From assembly GCA_030278955.1 (NCBI GenBank), contig JAOANR010000015.1:19935073-19999072 (forward strand): a stretch of 64,000 bases of DNA, read 5' to 3'. Shown in pieces: positions 1 through 10,300 of this stretch. Both the position numbers and the translations under genes were made by a program. The stretch's first letter is position 1. Each line of letters begins with the position of its first letter. A model generated the notes under the pieces. That model saw only the letters and a list, made by a program, of their open reading frames with translations, did not search any database and was not told the origin of the DNA. The DNA comes from Hygrophila difformis. Taxonomy: Eukaryota; Streptophyta; Magnoliopsida; Lamiales; Acanthaceae.

Positions 1-84
1 CAAGTTGACAGCTATCTAAATGCAATAATTAAACATTGCTACATGAATAGGCTTAAACTTATGTAGCCTTATGTTCTTCTGTAA

Positions 85-259
85 TTCTTTTTTTTTTTTT
101 TGAGGAGCCATTAAAGGCCTGAAAAGGGGTGGTGGGAGCCCATGCCACACAAATTACAAAGGGAACAAAGGGGAGGGATAGGGGGCCGGGTGGGGATTCG
201 AACCCCAACCTATAGGTTGGGAATTGGGGGACTTGACCACTAGAGTAAGTCCCCGGTCC
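85..259 (-). mobile_element. tRNA-derived SINE, family 1, copy a
   Basis: On the minus strand the element starts with a tRNA-like head carrying a box B (GGTTCGAATCC). It continues with a pyrimidine-rich body and ends in an A-run, seen as the T-run at about 88-101. It is flanked by the 9-bp direct repeat CTTCTGTAA at 76-84 and 260-268. The body motif shared with copies at 32.3 and 51.5 kb is TTTGTAATTTGTGTGG. It lies downstream of exon 2 of the minus-strand gene, probably in the next intron. Confidence 0.85.
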
Positions 260-313
260 CTTCTGTAAGTTTGTTTTATCAATTGTTTTGTTGTAATGTA
301 AAAGCAGAACCAC

Positions 314-1484
314 ATACTCTGATAGGAACACTGTCTGGCATTTTGCTGCATCCATCTCACGTTTGCCAACTTTTTCCTGAAAACAATTTTCAACTTAAGG
401 GGTGCCCACACAGAATGTGTGAATTGGTTTAAAGTTGCAACTTCGTTTCTAAATTGTATTACATTGAATTTTTACAATTTCTGAAAATTTGATGGATCTA
501 TTACATAAAGCATATTAAATGAAGGTTTATTAAGCTAAAATCCCCCACACACCCAAAAGACAAAAATCCCCAAATCTGTTTGGACAAGGACCAATCTACA
601 GGCAACTGCACTACCCTAAAGCTAATTTAAGGAGTTTTTGAATGAACAAATTCCTTGTCCACGAAACATTGTTTATTTTTTTCATATACCATGCCCAAGC
701 GCCACCTAAAACAACTCAAACTGGATATAATTCATCAACAATTTAGGACAAATTAGATGGCTGGTTCCCTATCGGCTATCGATAATAGCCACTGATACCT
801 AAACACATGTTCCGCAACAAATACTTATTTAATATGAACCAGCAATCCATATAATAAGCTCGTTGAACCACCAAAATTTTCTTCACTACGGGATCAGAAA
901 TCAATGACTACTATGCATATCCGCAGCCACTATGATCCCATCACACTCCAAAACAAACGTCCACCCACGAACCAAGAAACTCAAAATTCACTAATTCCAA
1001 TCTCCCCTCCCATAACAAGAACAAGCGCCATAAAAGAGATAGTGAAAAATAATAGAACTGGAAGCCCATAAACCAATACATACGAAACAAGTATAAACAT
1101 AGAAAGAAAAGCTTTTGCAATTCAGTAATAAAACAACGTTACAGGAGGAGTGGTATAAGCTTCAAACGCAAAACCAGCAAGAATGACTGCCAAATTGATA
1201 TCAAAAGGAGGCCTCTCATCGACAGTGTCCTCCGTAACCGACTTCTGAATCTCGGCACCCCTACTGCTGCTAGTACTCTTCACTCTGCAGCAGCTGCCAG
1301 CTCTGGAACCCAATTCCTGATTAAACTTAGGGTCAAGAAACAACTTCTTGGAAAGTAAAATTTTGGTTGAGAAGGAAAATGAACGGGGGTTTCTGAAATG
1401 GAGGAGTCTAGGCCGAGGAGGGGGGAAGAAAACGAATTGGGATTGCAGAGTTGTGGCCATGAATGGAGATACGGAGATGGGCAT
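314..1484 (-). CDS. N-terminal exons of a plastid-targeted, probable C2-domain protein (partial)
   Basis: Exon 1 runs from 1484 down to 1143 (114 codons). It ends in a GT donor at 1142-1141, phase 0. Exon 2 begins at 376 after an AG acceptor and reads EKVGKREMDAAKCQTVFLSE to about 314, where a GT follows. The remaining exons lie off the left edge. The first ~60 residues are rich in Ser, Arg, Phe and Lys and poor in acidic residues, as in a chloroplast transit peptide. After it come an acidic linker, DERPPFDINLAVILAGFAFE and a YTTPP motif. I associate the FDINLAV...AFEAYTTPPE..DAA.CQTVFLSE pattern with plant plastid C2-domain proteins, but that is recall and no C2 fold is visible in these exons. 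An alternative start is the in-frame ATG at 1460. The intron (377-1142) shows nothing else recognisable. Confidence is high for two spliced coding exons and modest for the family. Confidence 0.55.
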
Positions 1485-1721
1485 AATAAAGGGGATTTTG
1501 GAGAGAAGAACAAATGGAAGGAAAGGACTGTGGAGAGTGGGAATATGATGGTTGTGTTGCAGAGTGGAGTGTTTGAGGATGAATTGATGGACACGGAAAC
1601 CGAAGGCAGTGTTAAAATAGAGGATGAAAGAATGTGCGCGAAACTGTGAGTGTGAGTCCCTACAGTTAACGCCTTACCGGCCTACAAAACCCAAGGATTA
1701 TCACAAATAATCAGTTTCATA

Positions 1722-2049
1722 CTCCCTCCGTCCTATTATCTATGTCTCGCTTTCCTTTTTCGGCCGTCCCAACACTTTTGTCGCATTAATTAAAGATTAA
1801 TCATTATACTTATCCCTAATTCTCCATCACATCACATCAATAAATAAATACTATTAATAAATTCAATTCACAACTATCACATCACATAAATAAATCAATT
1901 AAAAAATTCAAACTCATTACAATCATATCACAAAAATTCCTAATTTACCCCCACTTTAAACACTAATCTACCCCTAATAAATACTAACTATCCCCACATA
2001 AAATACCGTGCCCAAAAGTTTTCGGACACTATAAGTGGGACGGAGGGAG
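1722..2049. mobile_element. Stowaway-type MITE (328 bp)
   Basis: Terminal inverted repeats start CTCCCTCCGTCC and end GGGACGGAGGGAG, flanked by TA on both sides (1720-1721 and 2050-2051). This is the signature of Stowaway/Tc1-mariner MITEs. It contains no ORF. The interior is AT-rich and shares the ATCACATCA-type body with the copy at 25.15 kb. Confidence 0.9.
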
Positions 2050-2059
2050 TAATTGACAC

Positions 2060-2286
2060 GGATGGTGTTTTGTCACTGAGTAATTTTAGTTCAACTTTTT
2101 CATACAATTATATAAGATAAAATATAGTCAATTGAGATATTGTTGGATTCGTCTAATCACATAGAATTAGAATATCAAATTTTTATAATTTTTTTCTCGT
2201 ATGCAATTTGAATTATTAAGGATTAAAAATGTGTATTGGATTGCGTGAAATGTGGATCCGTGACAATTAAAAAGGAACGGAGGAAG
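2060..2286 (-). mobile_element. Stowaway-like MITE, second subfamily, truncated
   Basis: The right end reads AAAGGAACGGAGGAAG before TA. The interior (GTTGGATTCGTCTAATC, AATATCAAATTTTTA, TGTATTGGATTGCGTGAAA) matches the reverse complement of the complete copy at 33422-33680. The left terminal repeat is missing where it abuts the first MITE. Confidence 0.7.
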
Positions 2287-2576
2287 TAGCATATAGTGGA
2301 TGTTTGAGAGTCAGCAGATCTGTCAGCAGATAGCAGATTTGGATAGCAGATTGCGAGACAATTCTCTCTCAGGATTCACTATCCGCTAGCGGATCCGGCG
2401 GTTTCCAAACATCCCATAGTATATGTCGTCAATATTGGTTAAAACAATGGTCCAGCAGGAATTCATATTGAAAGGATTTAGGGGTTTATGGGAATCATAT
2501 ACAATCTTCAATGGTTAATTTTTCAGTTTCACCATTTTCCATTTCATTTTCAATTTTTATTCTATTTACTTTAGCA

Positions 2577-2646
2577 ATTTTTTTTGGTAAATTACCGGGT
2601 ATCCCGATGTTACATTGGACCTAATACTAATCCCTCGAGAATCTGC
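2577..2646 (-). mobile_element. SINE family 2, copy a, 3' part (split by Gypsy-A)
   Basis: The sequence (ATTACCGGGTATCCC ... GGACCTAATACTAATCC) is the 3' body of a tRNA-derived SINE in reverse orientation; the same body is seen at 51.0 kb. It stops at TCTGC where Gypsy-A begins and resumes at 13909. The SINE's own target duplication TTACTTTAGCA lies at 2566-2576 and 14022-14032, so both insertion events can be read. Confidence 0.85.
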
Positions 2647-5244
2647 TGTAATACCCGAGAATTTTCCAACATAAAATAAAACAATAATTAAATAAATAAA
2701 TAATAAATAAAATAAATACTATAAATAAATAAACCAATCCAGCAAATAAAAGAAATAAATAAAGATAAGGAAATGAGAAATGAGACTTTTACTTAAAAAG
2801 GAATTAAAGGAATTTAATTCAATAAAAGGATGGATAAATGGTACACCAAAACCCGACACTAATGAACTCGAGTATTCGAGTCCAAAACATCCAATTAGAC
2901 TGAGAATAAAAATTAGAGAGAAAGTAAGAACCCGAATATACCCCGGAAATCGGAATTCGGAAGCATAGAGGGATAGAAACCCGAAAGAGAGGCGGAAACG
3001 CACGACGGATCGCACGACCCGCCCGGACCGAAGTCCAGGCGAAGTCGGCGCGGTGGCCGCACGGTAAAGGGGGTTCAGCGCGCCACGACCGCGCCACCCC
3101 ACAGATTTGGTTGTTGCGTGAATCTCTCACCCGAACGCGGATTTTTCGACTTTCGGTTGAACATCTCTCGACTCCAGACTTCTAGGTCGGTCTTGGACGC
3201 CCTAGGGACTGAGAATTCTATAAATAAGCCCCTTGGGAGCCCCGAACAAGTTTACGAAACCCTAAAGCATTCTATACGTTCGAAACCCTAAATCCGGAGT
3301 CGTCGGAGGCACGAAATCAAGACGAACGCTGTTGGACGAGTTCTCTACAGATCTCCATAGTCGTGGTAAGTCTCGGTCCAATCTTTATTCAATAAAAGAT
3401 TCGAAAACGAATCCTAATCATCTCCTTTTTCTTTCTACAACCCCGTATCGAATCTAGATCGTAGAACCTGACGAACGGAGAGGAGAAACGGTGATCTGGA
3501 AGCCACGCCTCCGAATTGGACATTCCCGACGTTCATAGACACTGTAAGTTAACCTTACATGGTTTTGGGAGATTTTAAAACATTCGAAACCTAAAAGAAT
3601 TGACAAGAATCATAAATCTGTCCACTTTTGTTTTCCTACCGACGCAACAGAATTGTTGAATTTTTCCGACCTTTAAAACGAACTCAAACGGAAAAACTTA
3701 AAAGACGAAAAACGTTCCTAAGACTTAGACCTAGCTACTGTAAAAATTTGAGAATTTTTGGAGTTGATTTGATATGTGAAAACCCGTTGAAACCGAACTG
3801 TTTGATTTTAGATCTTGAAATCTTGGACAGAACTTAGGAATGATCTTGATCTCGTTTTTGACATAGGATCTAGGCTGTTTTAGATCTTTGGCCGAACATG
3901 AAAGTTGTAGATAAATGTCTTAAGATGATCCCTGTCAAATTTCATTAATTTTGGAGTTGAATTGATATGGTAGAAATTGAAATCTTTGATCTGTGATGTA
4001 TTAAACTCGGACAGATTTCTTGTTATGCGAAAATTGGCGTTTTTGACCTACTTAGGTATCTCGGATTGAAAAAGTTAAAACACGAAAGTTGTAGATCTTG
4101 ATGTTTCCGAATCAGATATGAAATTTTGGAATTTTTGGAATTAAATCTGATTTTAGACGAATTTTGGAGTAAACTGTGATTTACCGAACGAAATTTTGGA
4201 ATCTTGTTGAAACATGGAATTAACCTTTAGGGTTGAAACGAATTGAGATATTATTTCTAAATTAATACATTGGAAGGCAGATTTTAAAAACTAAATCCCC
4301 TTACAAACTTGATAAATTAAAATTAGGGGTGAGTGCTCTGCAGGGTGCCCCCTAACGGTTCACTTCGTGCCGTAATGGACGATGGTGACCCCGCGCGCTA
4401 TACTTGAAATGTGATATTGCCAAAACGGCGAAACTTAGAGCCTACACTCTCGTGAATATCCGTATGGGTTTCCCGAGGCTCCGGAGTGGTACTGGGTATG
4501 GCTGATACGGCTGCGGCCGCCGGGCTACCGGCTAAACTTGTTGACATCGCGATCTTTATCGTGAAACTTGAAATACCAAATCGGGAATGTAATGGGGATT
4601 CTAAATTAAATTAAACTAGATTAAATGATATTGTTGTCCAATTAAATTATTAAATGCTTTATTTAAATTATGGTTATTATCTTGAACCATGTGATAGGTG
4701 CTATTAAATAGAGCCTGAGATAGATTGTGATATATGATATGGATTATATGAAATCAAATATTATGTTATTATCATGCTTTTGTTAAATTATTAAAGTATG
4801 GCTTTTTAAACCCTACGATCATGCATGTGTTAACTTACTCAGCAATTTTGCTGATCAAAACCATTTTTATTCCTTTCTTTACAGAATATGTGGAATGAGC
4901 ATGTGTGAGCACGAATCATGCATGGGATTTTGGGAACTTTTATTTTGCTTTTAAATTTCGTACTTAGACTATATTATGAACGGGCCTGTTTAACCCGTGT
5001 TTTGGCCATGTCGGCCCTTTTTATATTTTCCGCTGCGATACTGTACTAAACTAAATATTTCCGCTGCGCTATACTATTATTATTTTCGATTTATATTGTA
5101 TGGGCTATTTTGAATGCTTTAAATGTTTTAAACACTGCAATATCTAGCCTTGCATCTCTTTAGTAAGCTCGGAGAAACCGTGTCTTACTAGGGAGATGTG
5201 GCGGTGACATCCCGACCTGGGTTACCAAAAACCGGGGTGTTACA
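2647..5244 (+). repeat. 5' LTR of Gypsy-A
   Basis: It begins TGTAATACCCGAG and ends CCGGGGTGTTACA. It contains a TATA box at 3219-3226 and a block of high GC at about 2995-3110. A GTAAGT donor-like site lies near 3365, the conserved hairpin at 4840-4853, and a pyrimidine-rich TTTCTTTACAG acceptor-like site ends near 4885. This suggests that transcripts begin about 30 bp after the TATA box and that part of the leader may be spliced. Confidence 0.97.
3219..3226 (+). promoter_or_regulatory. TATA box of the Gypsy-A 5' LTR
   Basis: TATAAATA lies in a GC-richer context (CTATAAATAAGCCCC) about 570 bp into the LTR, with A-rich GAAACCCTAAA motifs 40-60 bp downstream. The identical site in the 3' LTR is at 11878-11885. 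This is the likely element promoter. Confidence 0.75.
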
Positions 5245-5247
5245 AGT

Positions 5248-5259
5248 TGGTATCAGAGC
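5248..5259 (+). other. Primer binding site (initiator Met tRNA)
   Basis: TGGTATCAGAGC lies three bases after the 5' LTR end. It is complementary to the 3' end of tRNA-iMet, the usual minus-strand primer of plant gypsy and copia elements. Confidence 0.95.
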
Positions 5260-5261
5260 CA

Positions 5262-5740
5262 GGTTATTTTTAAACTATTATTTTTAAACTACTATTTTTA
5301 AACCATTACAATTTTTAAACTATTATTTTTAAACCATTACTATTTTTAAACTATTATTTTTAAACCATTACTATTTTTAAACTATTATTTTTAAACCATT
5401 ATTATTTTTAAACTATTATTAATATTTTGAGTATTATTTTAAATTTTAAATTTTTATTTCCATGGAGAAATTTTATTTTAAAACCCATGGGAAAAATATA
5501 TAGATGGTGCATTAAATTATTATTGGGGGGAAGTATCATTTGCATATGCATGTTGCATCTCTGCTATGAACTTAGAATCTTGGAAACTTGAACTTAGAAT
5601 CTTTGCGAAACTTGAACTTAGAATCTTTGCGAAACTTGAACTTAGCATCTTGGCGAAACTTGAACTTAGAATCTTGGAAACTCGAACCTAGAATCTTGGC
5701 GAATTGAACTAGAATCTTGGCGAATATTAACTTAGATCTC
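5262..5740 (+). repeat. Two tandem-repeat arrays in the Gypsy-A leader
   Basis: The first array, to about 5425, repeats an AT-rich ~31-bp unit built on TATTTTTAAACTATTA and TTTTTAAACCATTAC. The second, about 5570-5735, holds roughly eight degenerate ~22-25-bp units built on GAACTTAGAATCTTGGCG. Both are untranslated leader between the primer site and the first ORF. Confidence 0.8.
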
Positions 5741-5753
5741 TTGCTTGCGCTAG

Positions 5754-6089
5754 ATGGCTAGTCAAGACATGATGCAGTTGTTGGTAAGGATGATGAGCGT
5801 TCATCTCGATTCCCACCAGACCCTAGAGCAGATGAAGTACCGAATGGCTCAGTTGGAGGCCAATTTACATCACATGGGCAACTTGAGAGAGGCGGATCAT
5901 CACCGCATAAACCAACTCGAGCGCCAAGTCCAAACCCTCACTACACAAAACTTAATACTAAAGGAATACATCGATGCCCACGGGCAAGATTTAAACACTA
6001 TCTTTGACGACCTACTACCGCCGAGTTCGGAGGAGGAAGATCCGGAGGAAGATCCTGCTACCCCGCCGAGAGACGTCATGAGGCACTAG
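5754..6089 (+). CDS. Extra coiled-coil ORF upstream of gag in Gypsy-A (111 aa)
   Basis: This ATG-initiated ORF of 111 codons lies between the leader repeats and gag, on the element's sense strand and in a different segment from gag. I recognise no domain. Residues ~5-80 are rich in Leu, Met, Gln and His with heptad-like spacing (LLVRMMSVHL, MKYRMAQLEANL, INQLERQVQTLTTQNLILK), so a coiled coil is likely. The last ~25 residues are acidic and Pro-rich (SSEEEDPEEDP). No zinc knuckle, protease motif or membrane segment is visible. It could be an accessory structural or packaging protein, or a remnant of a captured gene. Being open in a gag-damaged but young element argues mildly that it is or was coding. 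Function unknown. Confidence 0.6.
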   Translation: MASQDMMQLLVRMMSVHLDSHQTLEQMKYRMAQLEANLHHMGNLREADHHRINQLERQVQTLTTQNLILKEYIDAHGQDLNTIFDDLLPPSSEEEDPEEDPATPPRDVMRH

Positions 6090-6356
6090 AGATTCTATTG
6101 TTAGACATTGTTTTGCTAGAAAAATATTTCTACTTTTGTATTAAAATTTCTTTTGAGGAAATAAAATGCCGATTTATTTTTTTTAAATCAAAACAAAACA
6201 AAACAAGACAGAATAAAATAAAACCCCGAAGCATACGATGCCCCTCAATCCGAACAAAGCACCACGTGCTAAATTACTACACACATATACATTCATAGAA
6301 ATTGCTTGGACTATATGCTAAATTCACCAGCCCTAATCTATCCTGTTTGTACCAGA

Positions 6357-7394
6357 ATGGCACCCAGAGGAAGAGGAAGAGGCAGAGCCCAACCTGCTCC
6401 CCAAACCACTACTGAAACACCACCAAACGTCACTGAACCAAACCAACCTGATGAGGAACAGCCCCAAGGTGCGCGGGACGCCCCCGCACCGAACAATGTG
6501 GGCGATCGTCTTAGGACGATAGAGGAAGTGTTGATTGCGCTCAGAAACGCGCAAGTCAACCAGGGACAAGCTGCGGCGGTACCTCCGCCCCAAGCTCGCC
6601 CTAACTACCTGGCGATGGTGAATCCCTACTAGCCGCCCCACTATGCTGGTGAGGAGGATCCAGCTAAACTGGAGGAATGGATCCGGACTTTTGACAAGCT
6701 GCTGGGAGCGGTCAAATGCCCGGAAGGAGAAAGGGTACATGTCACTTCATACTACTTGGGAGGCGAAGCTGATGACTGGTGGCAAGCAACGCAAGCCAAA
6801 CTGACCGAAGATGACGAGCCTTATTCGTGGATGGAGATGATGGAACTACTCAGGGATCGATTCTATCCCTTGAGTACCAAAGCTGCCATGTACGAGGAAT
6901 TCCTGTCACTGAAGCAAGGAAGCCAAACGGTGCAAGAATACTACACCCGCTTTAAGGAGCTGGTGAGGTTCGCACCAAGGCTAGTGCCTACTGATGCGGA
7001 AAAGGCACAGAAGTTCGAGATGGGACTGAACCTGTCTGTGCGCGAGGTGATCGCGGGGGTACACTACCCCGATTTGCAAGCCGTATACGATCGCGCTGTA
7101 GCGGTAGCACGCGTGCAGCAGCTGAAAAGAAGGGTGAGTGGGGAGTCCAGCAGGGGTCCTCAAGACAAGAGAAGTCGAGATTCACGAAACGAGAACAACA
7201 CTGGAAGGAACGAGCAACGCAGAGGGTCGAATAGGCCCCAACAAAACAACACTGGGAGGAGGTTCAATCAAGAAGATCCGGTACCCGCCTTGCCCGCGAT
7301 GTGGACGACCACATCTGGCAAGGGGATGCCCGCAACAAGGCGCTTGTTACCGATGCGGTCGAATGGGTCACGTTCGACGGGAATGCCGAACTAG
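6357..7394 (+). pseudogene. Gypsy-A gag (capsid region), interrupted
   Basis: The likely start is the ATG at 6357 (MAPRGRGRGRAQPAP), which opens a basic, Pro/Gln-rich N-terminus. An in-frame TAG at 6630-6632 breaks the frame. The same frame then continues with the typical retrotransposon capsid block: AKLEEWIRTFDKLL, LGGEADDWWQA, LRDRFYPLSTKAAMYEEFL, QTVQEYYTRFKELV. Homology leaves this frame near 7275, and the zinc knuckles expected at the Gag C-terminus are read in the +1 frame that carries pol. Both breaks would need readthrough or shifting to make Gag-Pol. In related elements gag and pol are usually one frame, so these look like lesions rather than programmed signals. The frame itself stays open to 7394 after the point where homology ends. 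Confidence 0.85.
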
Positions 7395-10300
7395 GCTCGA
7401 GAACATAACGAAGAGGGACGATTTGGTCGCGGGGCAAGAACAGCCTCAAAACCAAAACGGGCGAAATGGGAATAACCAAGGGTACAGACCCCCTCAAAAT
7501 AGGCCGCAAAACCAGAACCAGAACCAACGACCTCCGCCCCCGCAGAATCAAAACCAACAGCAAAATCAGCAGCCAAATGGGAATCAGCAGGGCAATCAGG
7601 GACGCCCTATGGGGAGGCTGAACGTGGTGAACCAAGCGGACGTGCCTGAGCAAGGAGAAGTGATGGCAGGTACATTTCACGTTTTGAATACACCCCTTAG
7701 AATTCTATTTGATTCTGGAGCTAGTTGCTCAATTATAGCATCAAGGATAGTGCCTGAGTTAGATCTACCTAAGTGCGAGAGAATTAGCTTAGGAATTCAA
7801 TTGCCTTCTGGAGAAGTAGTGTCTTGCTCTAAACGATATAACGGAATTCCTATAGTGATAAAGAACGTAGAATTCTTCGCGAACTTGGTAGAATTTAACT
7901 TAAGAGACTTTGACATCATACTGGGGATGGATTGGCTATCCCAGTATAAAGCGGTGATCGAATGCCAAAAGCAAAAGATCACCTTGTCAAAAAGTAGGGG
8001 AAAGAGAGTTATCTTTTACTCTCAGCCCCCTAAGAAAAGTAACAAAATCGTTAGTGCACTTAAACTAAGTAACTTGATGCGTAAGGGGTATGAACTATAT
8101 GCGTGCTATGTGCACAACCTTGAGGCGGAAGAGAACAAGGTTGATAGCATACCAGTGGTAAGAGAATACCCGGACGTGTTCCCTGAAGACGTTCCGGGCA
8201 TGCCACCTGCGAGAGATCTTGAATTCACGATAGATCTCATTCCGGGGACAGAGCCTGTCTCGAAAGCTCCGTACCGGATGGCACCACTGGAAATGAAGGA
8301 GTTAAAAGAACAACTCGAGGAGCTATTGGGAAAAGGTTACATAAGACCGAGTACGTCCCCTTGGGGAGCACCGGTTTTGTTTGTCAAGAAGAAAGACGGA
8401 GGACTACGTCTTTGCATAGATTACCGAGGACTAAACCAAGTGACCATTAAGAATAAATACCCCCTACCGAGAATAGAGGATCTGTTTGATCAACTGAAGG
8501 GAGCTTCAGTATTCTCGAAGATCGATTTGCGATCTGGGTATCATCAATTGAGGATTGCCGAGAAGGACATTCCAAAGACGGCGTTTCGAACACGATATGG
8601 CCATTACGAGTTCACAGTGTTATCCTTCGGGTTAACAAATGCTCCGGCCATGTTCATGAATCTCATGAACAACGTGTTCCGAGAATTGTTAGACCAGTGT
8701 GTCGTAGTGTTCATTGACGACATCCTGATCTACTCGAAGAGCGAGGAAGAGCATGCGAAGCACTTACATCAAGTGTTGGAAATCTTGCGAAGAAATCAGC
8801 TATACGGCAAGTTGTCGAAATGTGACTTCTGGCTGAAAGAAGTGGCATTTCTCGGACACATAGTATCCGCTGATGGAGTATCAGTGGATCCGGCAAAGGT
8901 CTCTGCCGTAACTGAATGGGCAACTCCGAAAAGTCCAACGGAAATAAGGAGTTTCCTTGGATTAGCCGGATATTACAGACGATTTGTAAAGGACTTTTCA
9001 AGGATTGCACGTCCTTTGACCCAGCTACTTAAGAAAGGAGCAAAATACGAGTGGACCGAAGCATGTGAGTCATCGTTTCAAGAGCTGAAGAAACGACTCA
9101 CAACCACACCCGTATTAACACTACCATCAGAGAATGGTGACTTCGAAGTATATAGCGATGCTTCGAAGGAAGGTTTAGGTTGTGCTTTGATGCAAGACTC
9201 GAGAGTCGTAGCCTATGCATCACGCCAACTAAAACCTCACGAGGAAAATTATCCGACACATGACCTGGAGTTGGCAGCGGTCGTTTTCGCTCTAAAGATA
9301 TGGAGACATTATCTTTATGGGCGGAAGTGTCGAATGTTCACCGACCACAAGAGCTTGAAATATATATTCACTCAGAAGGAGTTGAATTTGAGACAGCGAA
9401 GGTGGTTGGAACTTATTAAAGACTACGATTTAGAGATAGCATACCACGAGGGGAAGGCGAATGTGGTAGCCGATGCCCTAAGTCGGAAAACCCAACACGT
9501 GACAAACTCGTTGGTAATTCCGCCGGCATTGTACATGGATTTGGCAAGATTGGAGTTAGAACTTGTGCACCCTGGCACAGTGAGAGAAACGGTCACTGCC
9601 ATGGTCGTAGAAACTCCAATATTGGACGAGATTCGACTCGCTCAACCGGGCGACCCGAAACTCGAGAAGATAAAAGGGTATATTGCCGAAGGAAAGGCAA
9701 TAGGATTTGCTGTCCACGAGGATGGAAGCATCCGTTTCAAAGGGAGATGGTGTGTGCCTCTTAAATGTGCCGAGTTGAAGCAAAGGTTGATGGAGGAAGG
9801 GCACAACACGCCATATTCCGTACATCCCGGAGGTGACAAGCTATACAAAGATCTGAAGGAGATCTATTGGTGGCCGGGAATGAAGAAGGAAGTGGCAAAT
9901 TTCGTAGCGAGATGTCTCACCTGCCAAAAGGTTAAGGCAGTGCGACATAAACCCTTAGGATTGATGCAACCACTAGAGATCCCAAGTTGGAAGTGGGATA
10001 GCATCTCAATGGACTTTGTCTCGGGATTACCCCGATCACCTAAAGGCATGAACAAGATTTGGGTGATTGTGGATAGGCTAACGAAGACAGCCATATTTAT
10101 CCCAATGAAAGACACGTGGACTATGGACCAATTGGCCCGAGCCTACATTGATAATGTGGTACGACGACATGGAGTACCACATGATATCATTTCCGATAGA
10201 GACAGTAGATTTGTCTCTCATTTCTGGACGGAGTTACAAAAAGCTCTCGGTACTCAAATCAAAATGAGCACCGCATTCCACCCGATGACGGATGGACAAA

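Noticed and set aside
85..259. Possible functional tRNA genes at SINE heads (also 32.3, 48.2, 50.5 and 51.5 kb)
   Set aside because: Box A and box B are present but the acceptor and anticodon stems do not pair properly, and each is followed by a SINE body, A-tail and target duplication.
2719..3102. 127-codon minus-strand ORF present in both Gypsy-A LTRs
   Set aside because: It occurs only because the LTR is duplicated, runs antisense to the element promoter, and has no conserved motif or codon bias. The first part is a translation of a GC-rich island.
6098..6298. 66-codon ORF between the extra ORF and gag
   Set aside because: Phe/Lys/Ile-rich translation of an AT-rich spacer with no motif.
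7264..7680. 138-codon minus-strand ORF across the nucleocapsid linker
   Set aside because: It is the antisense shadow of the Gln/Asn-rich linker of the Gypsy-A pol frame.
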